The notes under the pieces are model-generated. The model ran no database searches, had not been told where the DNA came from, and saw only the letters and a list, made by a program, of their open reading frames with translations. A stretch of DNA of 64,000 nucleotides from Agrococcus sp. Marseille-P2731 (lineage in GTDB: Bacteria; Actinomycetota; Actinomycetes; Actinomycetales; Microbacteriaceae): the NCBI RefSeq assembly GCF_900117395.1, contig NZ_FPEG01000001.1, positions 310,001-374,000 on the forward strand, in the 5' to 3' direction. Both the position numbers and the translations under genes were made by a program. The first letter of the stretch is position 1; each line of letters opens with the position of its first letter. Below are positions 32,839 to 41,682 of this stretch, piece after piece.

Positions 32839-33947
32839 CGCCACACCCCGACGACCTCGAGCCGCGCGTCGAGCGCCACGAGATCGGCTCGGGCACCCAC
32901 CCGGATGCGGCCGAGGTCGTCGCGACCCACTGCATTCGCCGGTGCTCGCGTCGCCGCATCGACGGCGACCTCGAAGGGCACGCCGGCAGCGACGAGCACC
33001 CGCACCGCCCGGTCGAGCGTGAGCGTCGAGCCGGCGATCGTGCCATCTGCCGCCAGGCGCGGCAGCCCGCCCACGACCCGCACGTCGAGCGCACCGATGC
33101 GGTAGTCGCCGTCGGGCATGCCCGCGGCCGCCATCGCGTCGGTGACGAGCGCGATGCGGCCCGGCGCCGAGCGCAGCAGCAGCGCGAGCATCTCGGGGGC
33201 GACGTGGTGGCCGTCGGCGATCGCCTCGAGCGTCACGCGCTCGTCGAGGAGCGCTGCAGCCAGCGGGCCAGGGGCGCGGTGGTGCAACGGCGGCATGGCG
33301 TTGCAGGCGTGCGTCAGGAGCGTCGCGCCAGCATCGAACGCGGCGCGAGCGGTGGCTGCATCGGCGCCCGTGTGGCCGACGGCGACGCGCGCGCCCGCAT
33401 CTGCGAAGCTGCCGATCGCGTCGAGCGCCCCGGGCAGCTCGGGCGCGATCGTGACCTGCAGGATGCGGCCCTCGCCGGCGTCGAGCAGCTGCTCGACCGC
33501 ATCGGGCGTCGGCGCGCGCAGCGCCGAGGCGTCGTGGGCGCCGCGGTGGCTGTCGGCGAGGAACGGGCCCTCGAGGTGGATGCCGAGCAGCGATGGGTCG
33601 ACCGCACAGCGACGGGCGGCGGCGGCGACGCGCGGCAGCAGCTCGTCGAGCGGAGCCGTCACGAGCGAGACCGCCCTGCTGGTGCTGCCGCGCTCGCCGT
33701 GGAAGCGGTCGACGGCCTCCCAGTCGGGTGCCCCGTCGTCGAACGCCGAGCCGCCGCCGCCGTGGCAGTGCAGGTCGACGAAGCCGGGCACGAGCGTGAC
33801 GCCTCGCAGCTCGAGATCGGGGGCGCGCGGCGGCGCTCCCTGCCCGACTGCGGTGATGATGCCGTCTGCCGTCTCGACCCACGCATCCGGCACCAGGACG
33901 CCCTCGGCCAGAGCCCGGTCGACCGTCAGCAGCATGCGCTCCGTCAC
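32823..33947 (-). CDS. nagA: N-acetylglucosamine-6-phosphate deacetylase
   Basis: 374 residues. The amidohydrolase metal motif is FVDLHCHGGGG, GIHLEGPFLA carries the metal-binding Glu, and GHTGAD, THACNAM and LVTDAMAAAGMPDG with the catalytic Asp complete the NagA pattern. It removes acetate from GlcNAc-6-phosphate to feed NagB (21111). I start at GTG 33947 because a TAGGCT -10 (33955-33960) ends 7 bases upstream, giving a leaderless message. ATG 33935 is an alternative. The last residues RASTR and the stop lie inside a dispersed repeat. Being unlinked to nagB suggests separate control. Confidence 0.92.
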   Translation of the reverse strand: MTERMLLTVDRALAEGVLVPDAWVETADGIITAVGQGAPPRAPDLELRGVTLVPGFVDLHCHGGGGSAFDDGAPDWEAVDRFHGERGSTSRAVSLVTAPLDELLPRVAAAARRCAVDPSLLGIHLEGPFLADSHRGAHDASALRAPTPDAVEQLLDAGEGRILQVTIAPELPGALDAIGSFADAGARVAVGHTGADAATARAAFDAGATLLTHACNAMPPLHHRAPGPLAAALLDERVTLEAIADGHHVAPEMLALLLRSAPGRIALVTDAMAAAGMPDGDYRIGALDVRVVGGLPRLAADGTIAGSTLTLDRAVRVLVAAGVPFEVAVDAATRAPANAVGRDDLGRIRVGARADLVALDARLEVVGVWRASTR

Positions 33948-34030
33948 GCTCGTCAGCCTACGCGGAGGACGCAGAGGGCCCGCCTCGAGCAGCACTCGAG
34001 CACGGGCCCCTGCGGCCGATCAGGATCCGA

Positions 34031-36751
34031 TCAGCAGCTCGTGCGCCAGGCCTCCGGGTGCAGCGAGGGAAGGCCGCCGACGTTGTAGACAGCCGTCGGG
34101 GCGAGCTTCGCGATCTGCTCCTCCACCGAGAGCAGCACGCAGCTGCGCACCGCGAGCACCACCGGGGCGCTGTGCGCACCGGCGACCATGGAGGCCGAGA
34201 GCGCATCGGGGAAGTTCTGCCCCGATGCGACGGCGATCGCCTGCTCGTCGCCCGGCGTGATGTAGGCGTCGATCAGCATGGCGTTGGTCGCGTAGCGGTC
34301 GGAGCCGGCGATGCGGGTGACCGTCGCCCCCGTCGCGCGGTAGGCGCGCAACGCGGTGTCCGAGACCGAGGGCTGTCCGCCCAGCACGGTCGCCGACTCG
34401 ATGCCCAGTGACTCGAACGCCTCGAGCGTCGCCTCGTCGGATCGATCGCGCGGCGTGAGCAGCACGGGGATGTCGCCCAGCGCTGCAGCCGTGCCGCTGG
34501 CAGAGACGGCGTCGGCGAACACCTGGCCACTGGCGACGAACGCGGTGGTGGCGTCGCCGAAGTAGCGCTCGGCCAGCTCGGCCGCCGTCTGGTAGCGGTT
34601 GGCACCCGCGATGCGCTCGACGGTCGCGCCGGGCACGATGTCGAGCACCTGCGCGACGACGGCGGGCGAGATCGAGGGGGCGCCGCCGACGATCGTGACG
34701 GTCGAGGGCTGCAGGCGCTCGAGCTCCTCGGCCGTCGCGGTGGGCAGCACCGAGGCGCGCGTCAGCAGGAGGCTCGCGTCGACGCTCGCCGCCGCGGGGC
34801 CTGCGGCCAGCGCATCCGGGAACAGCTCGCCGGAGGCCAGCAGCACGTCGGTGCCAGCCGCGAAGGTGGCGCGCGAGGTCTCGGCGTTCGTCTCGAAGCG
34901 GTTCGCGCCGGCGTAGGTCTCGACCACCGTCTCGGTCGGCGGGGCGGCCTCGAGCGCGAGCCCGATCACGACGGCATCGTGGTCGCTCGACCGGTAGGGG
35001 TCGGGTGCGAAGAGCGCATCCTGCGCGTCGGCCTTGAAGGCCATCGCATAGTCGATGATGCTCGGCTCGTCCGCGTTCGCGTGCCATGCGGCGGCGCCCA
35101 CGACGTGCGGCTGCAGCGCCTGATCGGCCAGACCGTAGTCGAGGTAGCCGAGCAGACCGTCGAAGACGTAGGTGTAGGCCTCCTCGCCCTGGAACTGCTC
35201 GAGCAGGTCGCTCCAGCCTGCGGCCTCGAGCGTGGTGATCGGATCCTCGTGGTCGTAGGAGTTCAGGTCGCCGATGATGAGCGAGCCGTCAGCCTCCACA
35301 CCGGTGGGCTCGCTCGCCATCCAGTCGGCGAGCGCGGCCGCGGCATCCGTGCGCACCTCGTTGCAGTTGCCCTGCTCGGGCGTGCCGGTGTCGCCCTCGC
35401 ACGCCGAGCCCTTGGACTTCAGGTGGTTGACGGCGACGGTGATGACGCGGTCGGTCGCGGTGTCGACGAACGACTGCGCGATCGCGGGGCGGTTGGCCGA
35501 GGTGTCGAAGCGCGCGTCGACGGTCTCGTCGAGCACGGCGTGCTCGCCCTCGGGGGTGACGAGGGCGGGCTGGTAGAGCAGTGCGGTCGTGATCTCGTCC
35601 GTGCCGACGGTGCCGGTGTCGATGCCCGCCCAACGAGCCGAGCCGTCGTCGTTCGGACCGGCGGCCTCGTTGAGCGCGGCGACCAGCGCATCCAGCGCCT
35701 CGCCGTCGTTGTTCTCGATCTCGTTCACACCGATGATGGCGGAGTCGAGCTCGGTGAGGGCGGCGACGATCTTCGCCTCCTGGCGCGCGAGCTCTTCAGC
35801 GGTCTGCGCGCCGCGGCTGCCGAGCGTCGTGAAGTAGTTGAGCACGTTGAACGAGGTCACCTCGAGCGTCGCGCCGGCGATCTCGGGTGCCGGTCCGCGG
35901 CTGTTGACCGACGTGAAGGTGCCCGCCTCGGTCGGCTGCAGACGCCAGAGGTCGAAGCGGTAGTCGAGCACACCGGTGATGCCGGTGATGAGGTCGCCTC
36001 CGCGGAAGGTGTTCTCGAGCGTGAACTCCTCGAGGTTGCCGGGGTGGATGGCCGGGTCGGCGTTCTGCGCCGTGCGGCTGTCGTCGATGGTGAGGCGGTT
36101 CATCGCGTTGGCCTCTCGGATCGCTGCCGCCTCGGGGGACCCCGGCGCCGCGACGGCGGTGGGCTGCATCTGGCGCTCCGTGCCGACGACGACCTCGCCG
36201 TAGCGGCCGTAGTTGAAGTACTCGAGGATCGCGAGATCCTGCGGCAGCGTGACGAGCATGCTCTCGTAGCGCTCGTGGTCGTCGATCGGCAGCTCGAGCT
36301 CGGTCGCGGCCGGCATCGCGCCCTCGCCGCAGGCGAGCACGGTGGCGCTCGAGAGCTGCGTCATGCCGAAGTGCTCGCCCGCGACGCCGCTGACGGTCAC
36401 CGCGTCGCCCTCGGCGACCTCCGCTGCACCGGGTGCGTAGACGAAGATGCCGTCGCTCGTCGCGGCGTCGCCGTCGCCGGCGTCCTGCACGGTGAAGCCG
36501 TTGAAGCCTCCGACCTGCCAGTCGCCCACGACCGTGCCGCGCACGACCACGGTCTGGCCGGCGAGCGGGGTCGCCTCGCCGCTGCCCTGCACGGCGCCGA
36601 TCGCCATCGCCTGCGACTCGCAGCTGAGGTCGATGTTCGCCGAGGACTCGTCGATGACCGGATGGTCAGCCGCCATCGCCGGCGTCGCGACCAGGCCGGC
36701 GAGGGCGAGGGACGCGATGGTGGCGGTGCCGAGCATGGTGCGTGCGCGCAT
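34031..36751 (-). CDS. Secreted ExeM/NucH-like endonuclease with cell-wall-binding repeats
   Basis: 906 residues. The signal peptide ends ATPAMA. Residues 40-150 form an OB-fold typical of ExeM-type nucleases, and about 300-610 is an endonuclease/exonuclease/phosphatase domain with SFNVLNYF, GVNEIENN, VNHLKSKGS, IIGDLNSYDHEDPI and SSDHDAVV (metal and catalytic Glu, His, Asp residues present). From about 620 three cell-wall-binding type 2 repeats follow: GANRFETNAETS, GANRYQTAAELA and GSDRYATNAMLI. It should degrade extracellular DNA while held non-covalently at the wall. ATG 36751 follows a GGAG site. Confidence 0.9.
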   Translation of the reverse strand: MRARTMLGTATIASLALAGLVATPAMAADHPVIDESSANIDLSCESQAMAIGAVQGSGEATPLAGQTVVVRGTVVGDWQVGGFNGFTVQDAGDGDAATSDGIFVYAPGAAEVAEGDAVTVSGVAGEHFGMTQLSSATVLACGEGAMPAATELELPIDDHERYESMLVTLPQDLAILEYFNYGRYGEVVVGTERQMQPTAVAAPGSPEAAAIREANAMNRLTIDDSRTAQNADPAIHPGNLEEFTLENTFRGGDLITGITGVLDYRFDLWRLQPTEAGTFTSVNSRGPAPEIAGATLEVTSFNVLNYFTTLGSRGAQTAEELARQEAKIVAALTELDSAIIGVNEIENNDGEALDALVAALNEAAGPNDDGSARWAGIDTGTVGTDEITTALLYQPALVTPEGEHAVLDETVDARFDTSANRPAIAQSFVDTATDRVITVAVNHLKSKGSACEGDTGTPEQGNCNEVRTDAAAALADWMASEPTGVEADGSLIIGDLNSYDHEDPITTLEAAGWSDLLEQFQGEEAYTYVFDGLLGYLDYGLADQALQPHVVGAAAWHANADEPSIIDYAMAFKADAQDALFAPDPYRSSDHDAVVIGLALEAAPPTETVVETYAGANRFETNAETSRATFAAGTDVLLASGELFPDALAAGPAAASVDASLLLTRASVLPTATAEELERLQPSTVTIVGGAPSISPAVVAQVLDIVPGATVERIAGANRYQTAAELAERYFGDATTAFVASGQVFADAVSASGTAAALGDIPVLLTPRDRSDEATLEAFESLGIESATVLGGQPSVSDTALRAYRATGATVTRIAGSDRYATNAMLIDAYITPGDEQAIAVASGQNFPDALSASMVAGAHSAPVVLAVRSCVLLSVEEQIAKLAPTAVYNVGGLPSLHPEAWRTSC

Positions 36752-36861
36752 GGTTCCACTCCGTTGAGGTGCAGGGACACTGCCGACGGTAGTGAAGGCC
36801 ACCCACGGCGCGCCCGGGGCCTCAGTTGAACATCGGGTGACGAACGGCGCAAGGGTCGCGA

Positions 36862-36958
36862 CCCTTCGACGCGCTCAGCGCCCTGCCGGCGCGGAGCGGC
36901 TCAGGGAACGTGGGTCGCTGAGCCGGTGCGCGCCGGATGCGCACACCGTGCCGAAGCG
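36862..36958. repeat. Inverted pair of dispersed palindromic repeats
   Basis: One copy in reverse orientation (36862-36907, CCCTTCGACGCGCTCAGCG...) and one forward (36913-36958, GGTCGCTGAGCCGG...GCCGAAGCG) face each other between the nuclease start and the purU stop. The palindrome GGGTCGCGACCC (36853-36864) adjoins them. Confidence 0.8.
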
Positions 36959-36962
36959 GAGG

Positions 36963-37811
36963 TCAGCGGAAGATGATGGTGCGCTGCCCGTCGAGCAGCA
37001 CGCGATCCTCGGCGAACCACTGCACCGCGCGCGACAGCGTGCGCGACTCCTCGTCCTGCCCGATCGCGATCAGCTGGGCGGGGGAGTGCGCGTGATCGAC
37101 GCGCACGACGTTCTGCTCGATGATCGGGCCCTCATCGAGGTCGCTCGTCACGAAGTGGGCCGTCGCGCCGATGAGCTTGACGCCGCGCGCGTGCGCCTGC
37201 CGATAGGGGTTGGCGCCCTTGAAGCCCGGCAGGAAGGAGTGGTGGATGTTGATCAGTCGCCCGGCGAGCGCGTCGCACAGCTCGGGGGAGAGGATCTGCA
37301 TGTATCGGGCGAGCACGACGAGCTCGATGCCCTCCGCCTCGACGACCTCGAGGATCCGGCGCTCGAACGCGGCCTTCGATCCAGCGTCGACGACTGGCGA
37401 GTGCTCGAAGGGCACGTCGTAGAAGGAGGCGAGCGAACCGAGCTCCGCGTGGTTCGACATGACGAGCGGGATGTCGACGGAGAGCTGCCCCGCGCGCTGC
37501 CGGAAGAGCATGTCGTTGAGGCAGTGCGCAGCCTTCGACACCAATACGAGCGTCTTGAGTGGCCGGCCGACGTCGTCGAGCTGCCACTGCATGCCGTAGC
37601 GCTCGACGATCGGTGCGAGCCGCGACTCGAAGTCGGTGCGCTCGGCGTCGGCCTCGACCTGCAGCCGCATGAAGAAGCGGTCGGTGTCGGCAGAGGAGAA
37701 CTGCTGCGACTCGGTGATGTTGCCGCCGCTGGCGACGATCGCACCGGAGATGGCGTGCACGATGCCCGGCCGGTCCTCGCAGACGAACGACAGGATCCAG
37801 TGGTTGCTCAC
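36963..37811 (-). CDS. purU: Formyltetrahydrofolate deformylase
   Basis: 282 residues. The N-terminal ACT domain is LSFVCEDRPGIVHAISGAIV. The formyltransferase-like catalytic domain has NHAELGSLASFYDVPFEH and HHSFLPGFKGANPYRQA with the catalytic His, then GATAHFVTSDLDEGPII. It hydrolyses 10-formyl-THF to formate and THF and balances the folate pool also used by GlyA and FolD (45496-47741). Start is GTG 37811: a TAGACT -10 (37819-37824) lies 7 bases upstream, so the message is leaderless. Confidence 0.93.
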   Translation of the reverse strand: MSNHWILSFVCEDRPGIVHAISGAIVASGGNITESQQFSSADTDRFFMRLQVEADAERTDFESRLAPIVERYGMQWQLDDVGRPLKTLVLVSKAAHCLNDMLFRQRAGQLSVDIPLVMSNHAELGSLASFYDVPFEHSPVVDAGSKAAFERRILEVVEAEGIELVVLARYMQILSPELCDALAGRLINIHHSFLPGFKGANPYRQAHARGVKLIGATAHFVTSDLDEGPIIEQNVVRVDHAHSPAQLIAIGQDEESRTLSRAVQWFAEDRVLLDGQRTIIFR

Positions 37812-37818
37812 CCGGTCG

Positions 37819-37824
37819 AGTCTA
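37819..37824 (-). promoter_or_regulatory. Leaderless -10 box of purU overlapping a stop codon
   Basis: TAGACT is followed by 7 bases and the purU GTG. Its TAG is also the stop codon of the upstream DivIVA-like gene, so the end of one gene forms the promoter of the next. Confidence 0.6.
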
Positions 37825-38115
37825 GGAGGGGGCGAGCCCGGCCGACTGCTCGTGCGAGCGGAGCGTCGCGCGCACCTCGTCGAGGAAGGCGTCGACCTCC
37901 CCGGCCGCATAGCCCTCGCGGAACCGCGTGGTCGCGAATCGCGCGGCGGCGACGTCGTCGGAGAGGAGCTCGATCGCTGCACCGTCGCCCTCGAGGTATC
38001 CGCGGAGCGTCAGCACGATGCGATCCAGGTAGTCGTCCACCTCGTCGGCCTCATAGCCCGGCGCGAACCGCGTCATCGAGAAGTGCTTCGTCACGATCTC
38101 CTGCGGTGTCAGCAT
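37822..38115 (-). CDS. Small DivIVA-domain protein with two repeated motifs
   Basis: 97 residues. Two copies of the DivIVA-type motif occur back to back: FSMTRFAPGYEADEVDDYLD (residues 12-31) and FATTRFREGYAAGEVDAFLD (about 59-78). In DivIVA/Wag31 this motif is the membrane-binding, pole-locating N-terminal segment followed by a long coiled coil, which is absent here. A TAGGAT -10 ends 6 bases before the ATG, so the message is leaderless. A role at the cell pole or as a small partner of Wag31 is inference from the motif alone. Confidence 0.8.
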   Translation of the reverse strand: MLTPQEIVTKHFSMTRFAPGYEADEVDDYLDRIVLTLRGYLEGDGAAIELLSDDVAAARFATTRFREGYAAGEVDAFLDEVRATLRSHEQSAGLAPS

Positions 38116-38146
38116 GCGCCGATCCTAGGGCGGGCGGCGCCAGCAC

Positions 38147-38152
38147 TAGGCT
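38147..38152 (+). promoter_or_regulatory. -10 box of the MFS transporter gene
   Basis: TAGGCT ends 11 bases before the ATG at 38164, giving a leader of only about 5 bases. It is back-to-back with the TAGGAT box (38122-38127, minus strand) of the DivIVA-like gene. Confidence 0.5.
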
Positions 38153-38163
38153 TGCGCCGCACC

Positions 38164-39387
38164 ATGTCAGCCCCCACCGCACCCCACGCATCCGCCGCCC
38201 GGTCCTTCCCGATGGCGCCGCTGCTCGTGCTCGCGCTGGCGATCTTCACCAACATCTCCGTCGAGATGCTGCCCATGGGGCTGCTGCTGCCGATGAGCCG
38301 CGAGCTCGCCGTGAGCGAGAGCGCCATCGGCCTGCTGGTGACGATCTTCGCGTTCACGGTCGTCGCCTCGTCGACCACGCTCATCCGCCTCACGCGCCGC
38401 GTGCCCAGGCACCTGCTCGTGCTCACCGTGCTCGCGGTCTTCGCCGTCAGCTGCTTCGGCTCGGCGCTGGCGCCGACCTACGAGTGGATGATCGCCTTCC
38501 GCGTGCTCGGCGGCCTCGCACACGGTGTCTTCTGGACGGTCGTGGGCGCGTACGCCGCCTACCTCGTGCCGCCCCACCAGCTCGCGCGCGCCGTCGCGCT
38601 CACCTCAGCGGGCGGCTCCTTCGCCTACGTGCTCGGCCTGCCGCTGGCCACCCTGCTCGGGCAGGTGATCGGATGGCGCTGGTCGTTCGCGCTCTTCGGT
38701 GCCGTCTGCATCGTGGTCGCCGTGGCCGTCTGGCGGATGCTGCCGCCCGTCGATCACCTGCGGGACCAGGCGACCACCTCCACGGGATCCATCGCGCTGC
38801 CGAGCCCCGAGCCGGGGAAGAGCCTGCGCGGCGTGGCGCTCGCGATCATCTCGACCACGCTCGTGATGCTCGGCCACTACGCGCTGTACACCTACATCTC
38901 GCCCTTCCTCGTGCAGCACGCGGGGGTGCCCGAGTCGTGGCTCTCGGGCGCGCTGCTCGGCTACGGCGTCGTCGGCATCGTCGCGGTGCTCGCGATCGCG
39001 CTCTGGCTCGGCAAGCGCCCCACCGCGTCGACGCTCGCGATGATGCTCGCCGGCATCGTGGCGATGGTGCTGCTGGGCCTCTCGCAGCTCGCGCTGCTCA
39101 CGATCGCCGCGGTGCTGGTGTGGGCCTTCGCGCTCGGCGCCCTGCCGGCGCTGCTGCAGACGAGGCAGCTGCAGGCGACGCCCGAGCGGCTGCTGCAGCA
39201 GGCCACCGCCTGGTACACGACGGGCTTCAACGTCGGCATCGGTGCCGGCGCGCTGCTGGGCGCGCTCGTGCTCGACTCGATCGGCGTCGCGTTCCTGCCC
39301 TGGGCGCTGTGCGCCGGGCTCGTCGTCGCCCTCGTGCTCGTCGCGGTCGACGCGGCGCTGCACCGCCGCGACCTCACGGCCCGCTGA
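38164..39387 (+). CDS. MFS transporter (DHA1, sugar/purine efflux type)
   Basis: 407 residues with 12 predicted helices. SVEMLPMGLLLPMSRELAVS matches the first-helix block of the AraJ/NepI/YdhP group, and FRVLGGLAHGVFWTVVGAYA is the conserved helix-4/5 region. These proteins export small molecules (arabinose-like sugars, purine ribonucleosides, drugs) by proton antiport. No neighbour indicates a substrate. It is divergent from the DivIVA-like gene and convergent with the AI-2E family gene. Confidence 0.87.
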   Translation: MSAPTAPHASAARSFPMAPLLVLALAIFTNISVEMLPMGLLLPMSRELAVSESAIGLLVTIFAFTVVASSTTLIRLTRRVPRHLLVLTVLAVFAVSCFGSALAPTYEWMIAFRVLGGLAHGVFWTVVGAYAAYLVPPHQLARAVALTSAGGSFAYVLGLPLATLLGQVIGWRWSFALFGAVCIVVAVAVWRMLPPVDHLRDQATTSTGSIALPSPEPGKSLRGVALAIISTTLVMLGHYALYTYISPFLVQHAGVPESWLSGALLGYGVVGIVAVLAIALWLGKRPTASTLAMMLAGIVAMVLLGLSQLALLTIAAVLVWAFALGALPALLQTRQLQATPERLLQQATAWYTTGFNVGIGAGALLGALVLDSIGVAFLPWALCAGLVVALVLVAVDAALHRRDLTAR

Positions 39388-39393
39388 CGCGGT

Positions 39394-40575
39394 TCAGCGG
39401 CGGTGGCGCCGCTGCGACGCGCGCGCAGCCGCACCCGTCTCCACGACCTCCGGCCGCTTCTGCCGGAACATCCGCGCGGGGGTGTCCTCGCCGTCCCACA
39501 CCTGCACGATGCCCCACGCGACCGCGGCGACGGGCACCGAGAGCACGGCGCCGACAACGCCACCGAGGACGGTGCCGATGGTCAGGGCGATGAGGATGAC
39601 GAGCGCGTGCAGCTTGAGCGAGCGACCCATCACGACCGGCTGCAGGAAGTTGCCCTCGAGCTGGTTGACGACGATGACGGCGCCCAGCACGATCAGGGCG
39701 GTCACGACCTCGCCGGTCGACACGAGCGCCACGAGCGTGGCGAGGATGCCAGCGAGGGTGGCGCCCACGAGCGGGATGAAGGCGAGCAGGAAGACGAGGA
39801 CCGCGAGCGGCAGGGCGAGCGGGATCTGGAGGATCCACAGCACCACGCCGATGCCGACGGCGTCGACGAGCGCGACGGTGGCCGTGCCGCGAACGTATCC
39901 GCCCAGCGTGTCGACGGTGCGGTCGCCGATGCGCTCGGCGCGGGCGTAGGACTCGCCCTCGAAGGGCCGCAGCAGGAACTCCCAGATGCGCGGGCCGTCC
40001 TTCAGGAAGAAGAACAGCACGACGATCATCAGCACGAGCCCGGTGAGGAAGCTCGCGGCGGCGCTGACGCCCGCGAGCGCGCCGGAGCCGAACTGGGCGC
40101 TCGTGACGAAGTCGATCACAGCGTCGCGCGCCTCGGTGATCTGCTCGTCGGTGGGGGCGAACGGCAGGGTGGCCACCCACTCGAGCACCCGGTCGAATCC
40201 TTCCTGCGCCTGCTCCGCGAGCTCGCCGAACTGGTCGCGCACCGCGTTGACGATGAGCCAGACCACGCCGCCGAGCACCACGACGATGGCGAGCAGCGAG
40301 ATCACCGTCGCGAGCACCGACGGCACGCCCTTGCGGCGCATCCAGCGCATCAGGGGAGCGAAGGCCGAGGCGAGGATGAGCGCGAGGATCACCGGGATGA
40401 TGACGAGCGTGAGCTGCGTCATGGCGTAGACGAGCCCGGCGACGACCAGCAGCACCAGGATGATCTGGAGGGCCCGCGTCGCGAGTCGGCCGAACGAGTC
40501 GGCCCACAGCGACCACGGTGGCCGGACGGGCCGCTGAGCGACGGGTGTCGGCTGCGTGCGTGTGAACAGGCCCAT
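39394..40575 (-). CDS. AI-2E (PerM) family membrane protein
   Basis: 393 residues with eight hydrophobic helices of the AI-2E/PerM family: LVIIPVILALILASAFAPLM, FLTGLVLMIVVLFFFLKDGP and VNQLEGNFLQPVVMGRSLKL are characteristic. Members include Na+(Li+)/H+ antiporters and putative autoinducer exporters, so the function is uncertain. It has a hydrophilic 35-residue N-terminal extension. A GGAGGGGG ribosome site precedes the ATG at 40575. Its TAGGTT -10 (40602-40607) contains the stop codon of the upstream LysR gene. Confidence 0.88.
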   Translation of the reverse strand: MGLFTRTQPTPVAQRPVRPPWSLWADSFGRLATRALQIILVLLVVAGLVYAMTQLTLVIIPVILALILASAFAPLMRWMRRKGVPSVLATVISLLAIVVVLGGVVWLIVNAVRDQFGELAEQAQEGFDRVLEWVATLPFAPTDEQITEARDAVIDFVTSAQFGSGALAGVSAAASFLTGLVLMIVVLFFFLKDGPRIWEFLLRPFEGESYARAERIGDRTVDTLGGYVRGTATVALVDAVGIGVVLWILQIPLALPLAVLVFLLAFIPLVGATLAGILATLVALVSTGEVVTALIVLGAVIVVNQLEGNFLQPVVMGRSLKLHALVILIALTIGTVLGGVVGAVLSVPVAAVAWGIVQVWDGEDTPARMFRQKRPEVVETGAAARASQRRHRR

Positions 40576-40604
40576 GGTTCCCCCTCCGAAGCGTGCGCCC
40601 AAAC

Positions 40605-41543
40605 CTACCGATCGGCGGCTGGGAGCGACGGCGCCGTGGGCGCTCGCTCGTCGGCCGCGGCATCCGCTGGCACCGCGCCGCGCAGCGCCTCGCGCACGGC
40701 GGTGATCGCGGGCGAGCCGCTCGAGGCCGACCGGGCGGCCGTGAAGACCTCGCGCCGGGGCGCCCCCGGCAGCGGCAGCGCGCGGAACCGCACGGGCGTG
40801 CCGACCCAGGTGAGGTCGTTCATGATCCCGACGGCGTGCCCGGTCTCGATCAGCCGCATCTGCGCTTGCAGATCGGCGGTCGCGAAGCGCACGTCGGGCT
40901 CGAAGCCGGCGATGCGGCACTGCTGCTCGCCGAAGTGCCGCGATGCGGCGCCCTGCGGCTCCATGACCCAGGGGTGGGCGGATGCGTCGGCGAGCGAGCC
41001 GATGCGGCTGCCGGGTGGCACCGCCAGTCGCAGCGCATCCGTCATGAGCACCTCGCGGTCGAGCCCGAGGTGCTGCGGGGCCGCGTGCCCCGGGTACTGC
41101 TCGGCGACGACGAGGTCGAAGTCGCCCACGTGCGTGTCGTAGAGGGCGGTCTCGGGCTCGCGCTGCACCATCTCGATGCGCACCTCCGGAGCGGTCTCCG
41201 CGAGGATCCGCAGCATGCCGGGCACGAGCGACAGCGCCGCCGACTGGAAGACGGCGATGCGCACGGTGCCGATCGGGCGACCGAGCGACACCGCGACGGC
41301 GCGCTCGGCCGTCTCGAGCTGGGCGAGGATGCCCTCGGCGTGCTGGGCGAGCAGCTCACCCTGCGGAGTGAGTGCGAGCCGCCGCCCCTGCTTGCGCGTG
41401 AGGGGCACGCCGACCTCTCGCTCGAGCGCCGAGAGCTGCTGGGAGACGGCGCTCGGCGCGTAGGCGAGCGCTGTGGCGACCGCTGCGATCGTGCCACGCA
41501 GGCGCAGCTCGCGCAGCAGTCTGAGCCGTCGGATGTCGAGCAT
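40605..41543 (-). CDS. LysR-family regulator (ArgP/LysG type), likely proline-responsive
   Basis: 312 residues. The N-terminal helix-turn-helix contains GTIAAVATALAYAPSAVSQQ and REVGVPLTRKQGRRLALTPQ. The ligand-binding domain shows GTVRIAVFQSAALSLVPGML. It is divergent from putA across 139 bases, the classical layout for a regulator and its target, so it probably activates putA in response to proline or a related amino acid. The spacer has no obvious strong T-N11-A dyad that I could pick out with confidence. Confidence 0.87.
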   Translation of the reverse strand: MLDIRRLRLLRELRLRGTIAAVATALAYAPSAVSQQLSALEREVGVPLTRKQGRRLALTPQGELLAQHAEGILAQLETAERAVAVSLGRPIGTVRIAVFQSAALSLVPGMLRILAETAPEVRIEMVQREPETALYDTHVGDFDLVVAEQYPGHAAPQHLGLDREVLMTDALRLAVPPGSRIGSLADASAHPWVMEPQGAASRHFGEQQCRIAGFEPDVRFATADLQAQMRLIETGHAVGIMNDLTWVGTPVRFRALPLPGAPRREVFTAARSASSGSPAITAVREALRGAVPADAAADERAPTAPSLPAADR

Positions 41544-41682
41544 GCGCGCCCTTCGAGAAGCATCGCGAAAAGCGACGGATACTCGTCGCCAACCGTCACT
41601 GTACCTGAATGGTGGATGGGTGCAGACTGGCGCTGCGCGCACCGTCGTGCGCACCTCCATCACCGCAGGAAAGGGCAGCAGC

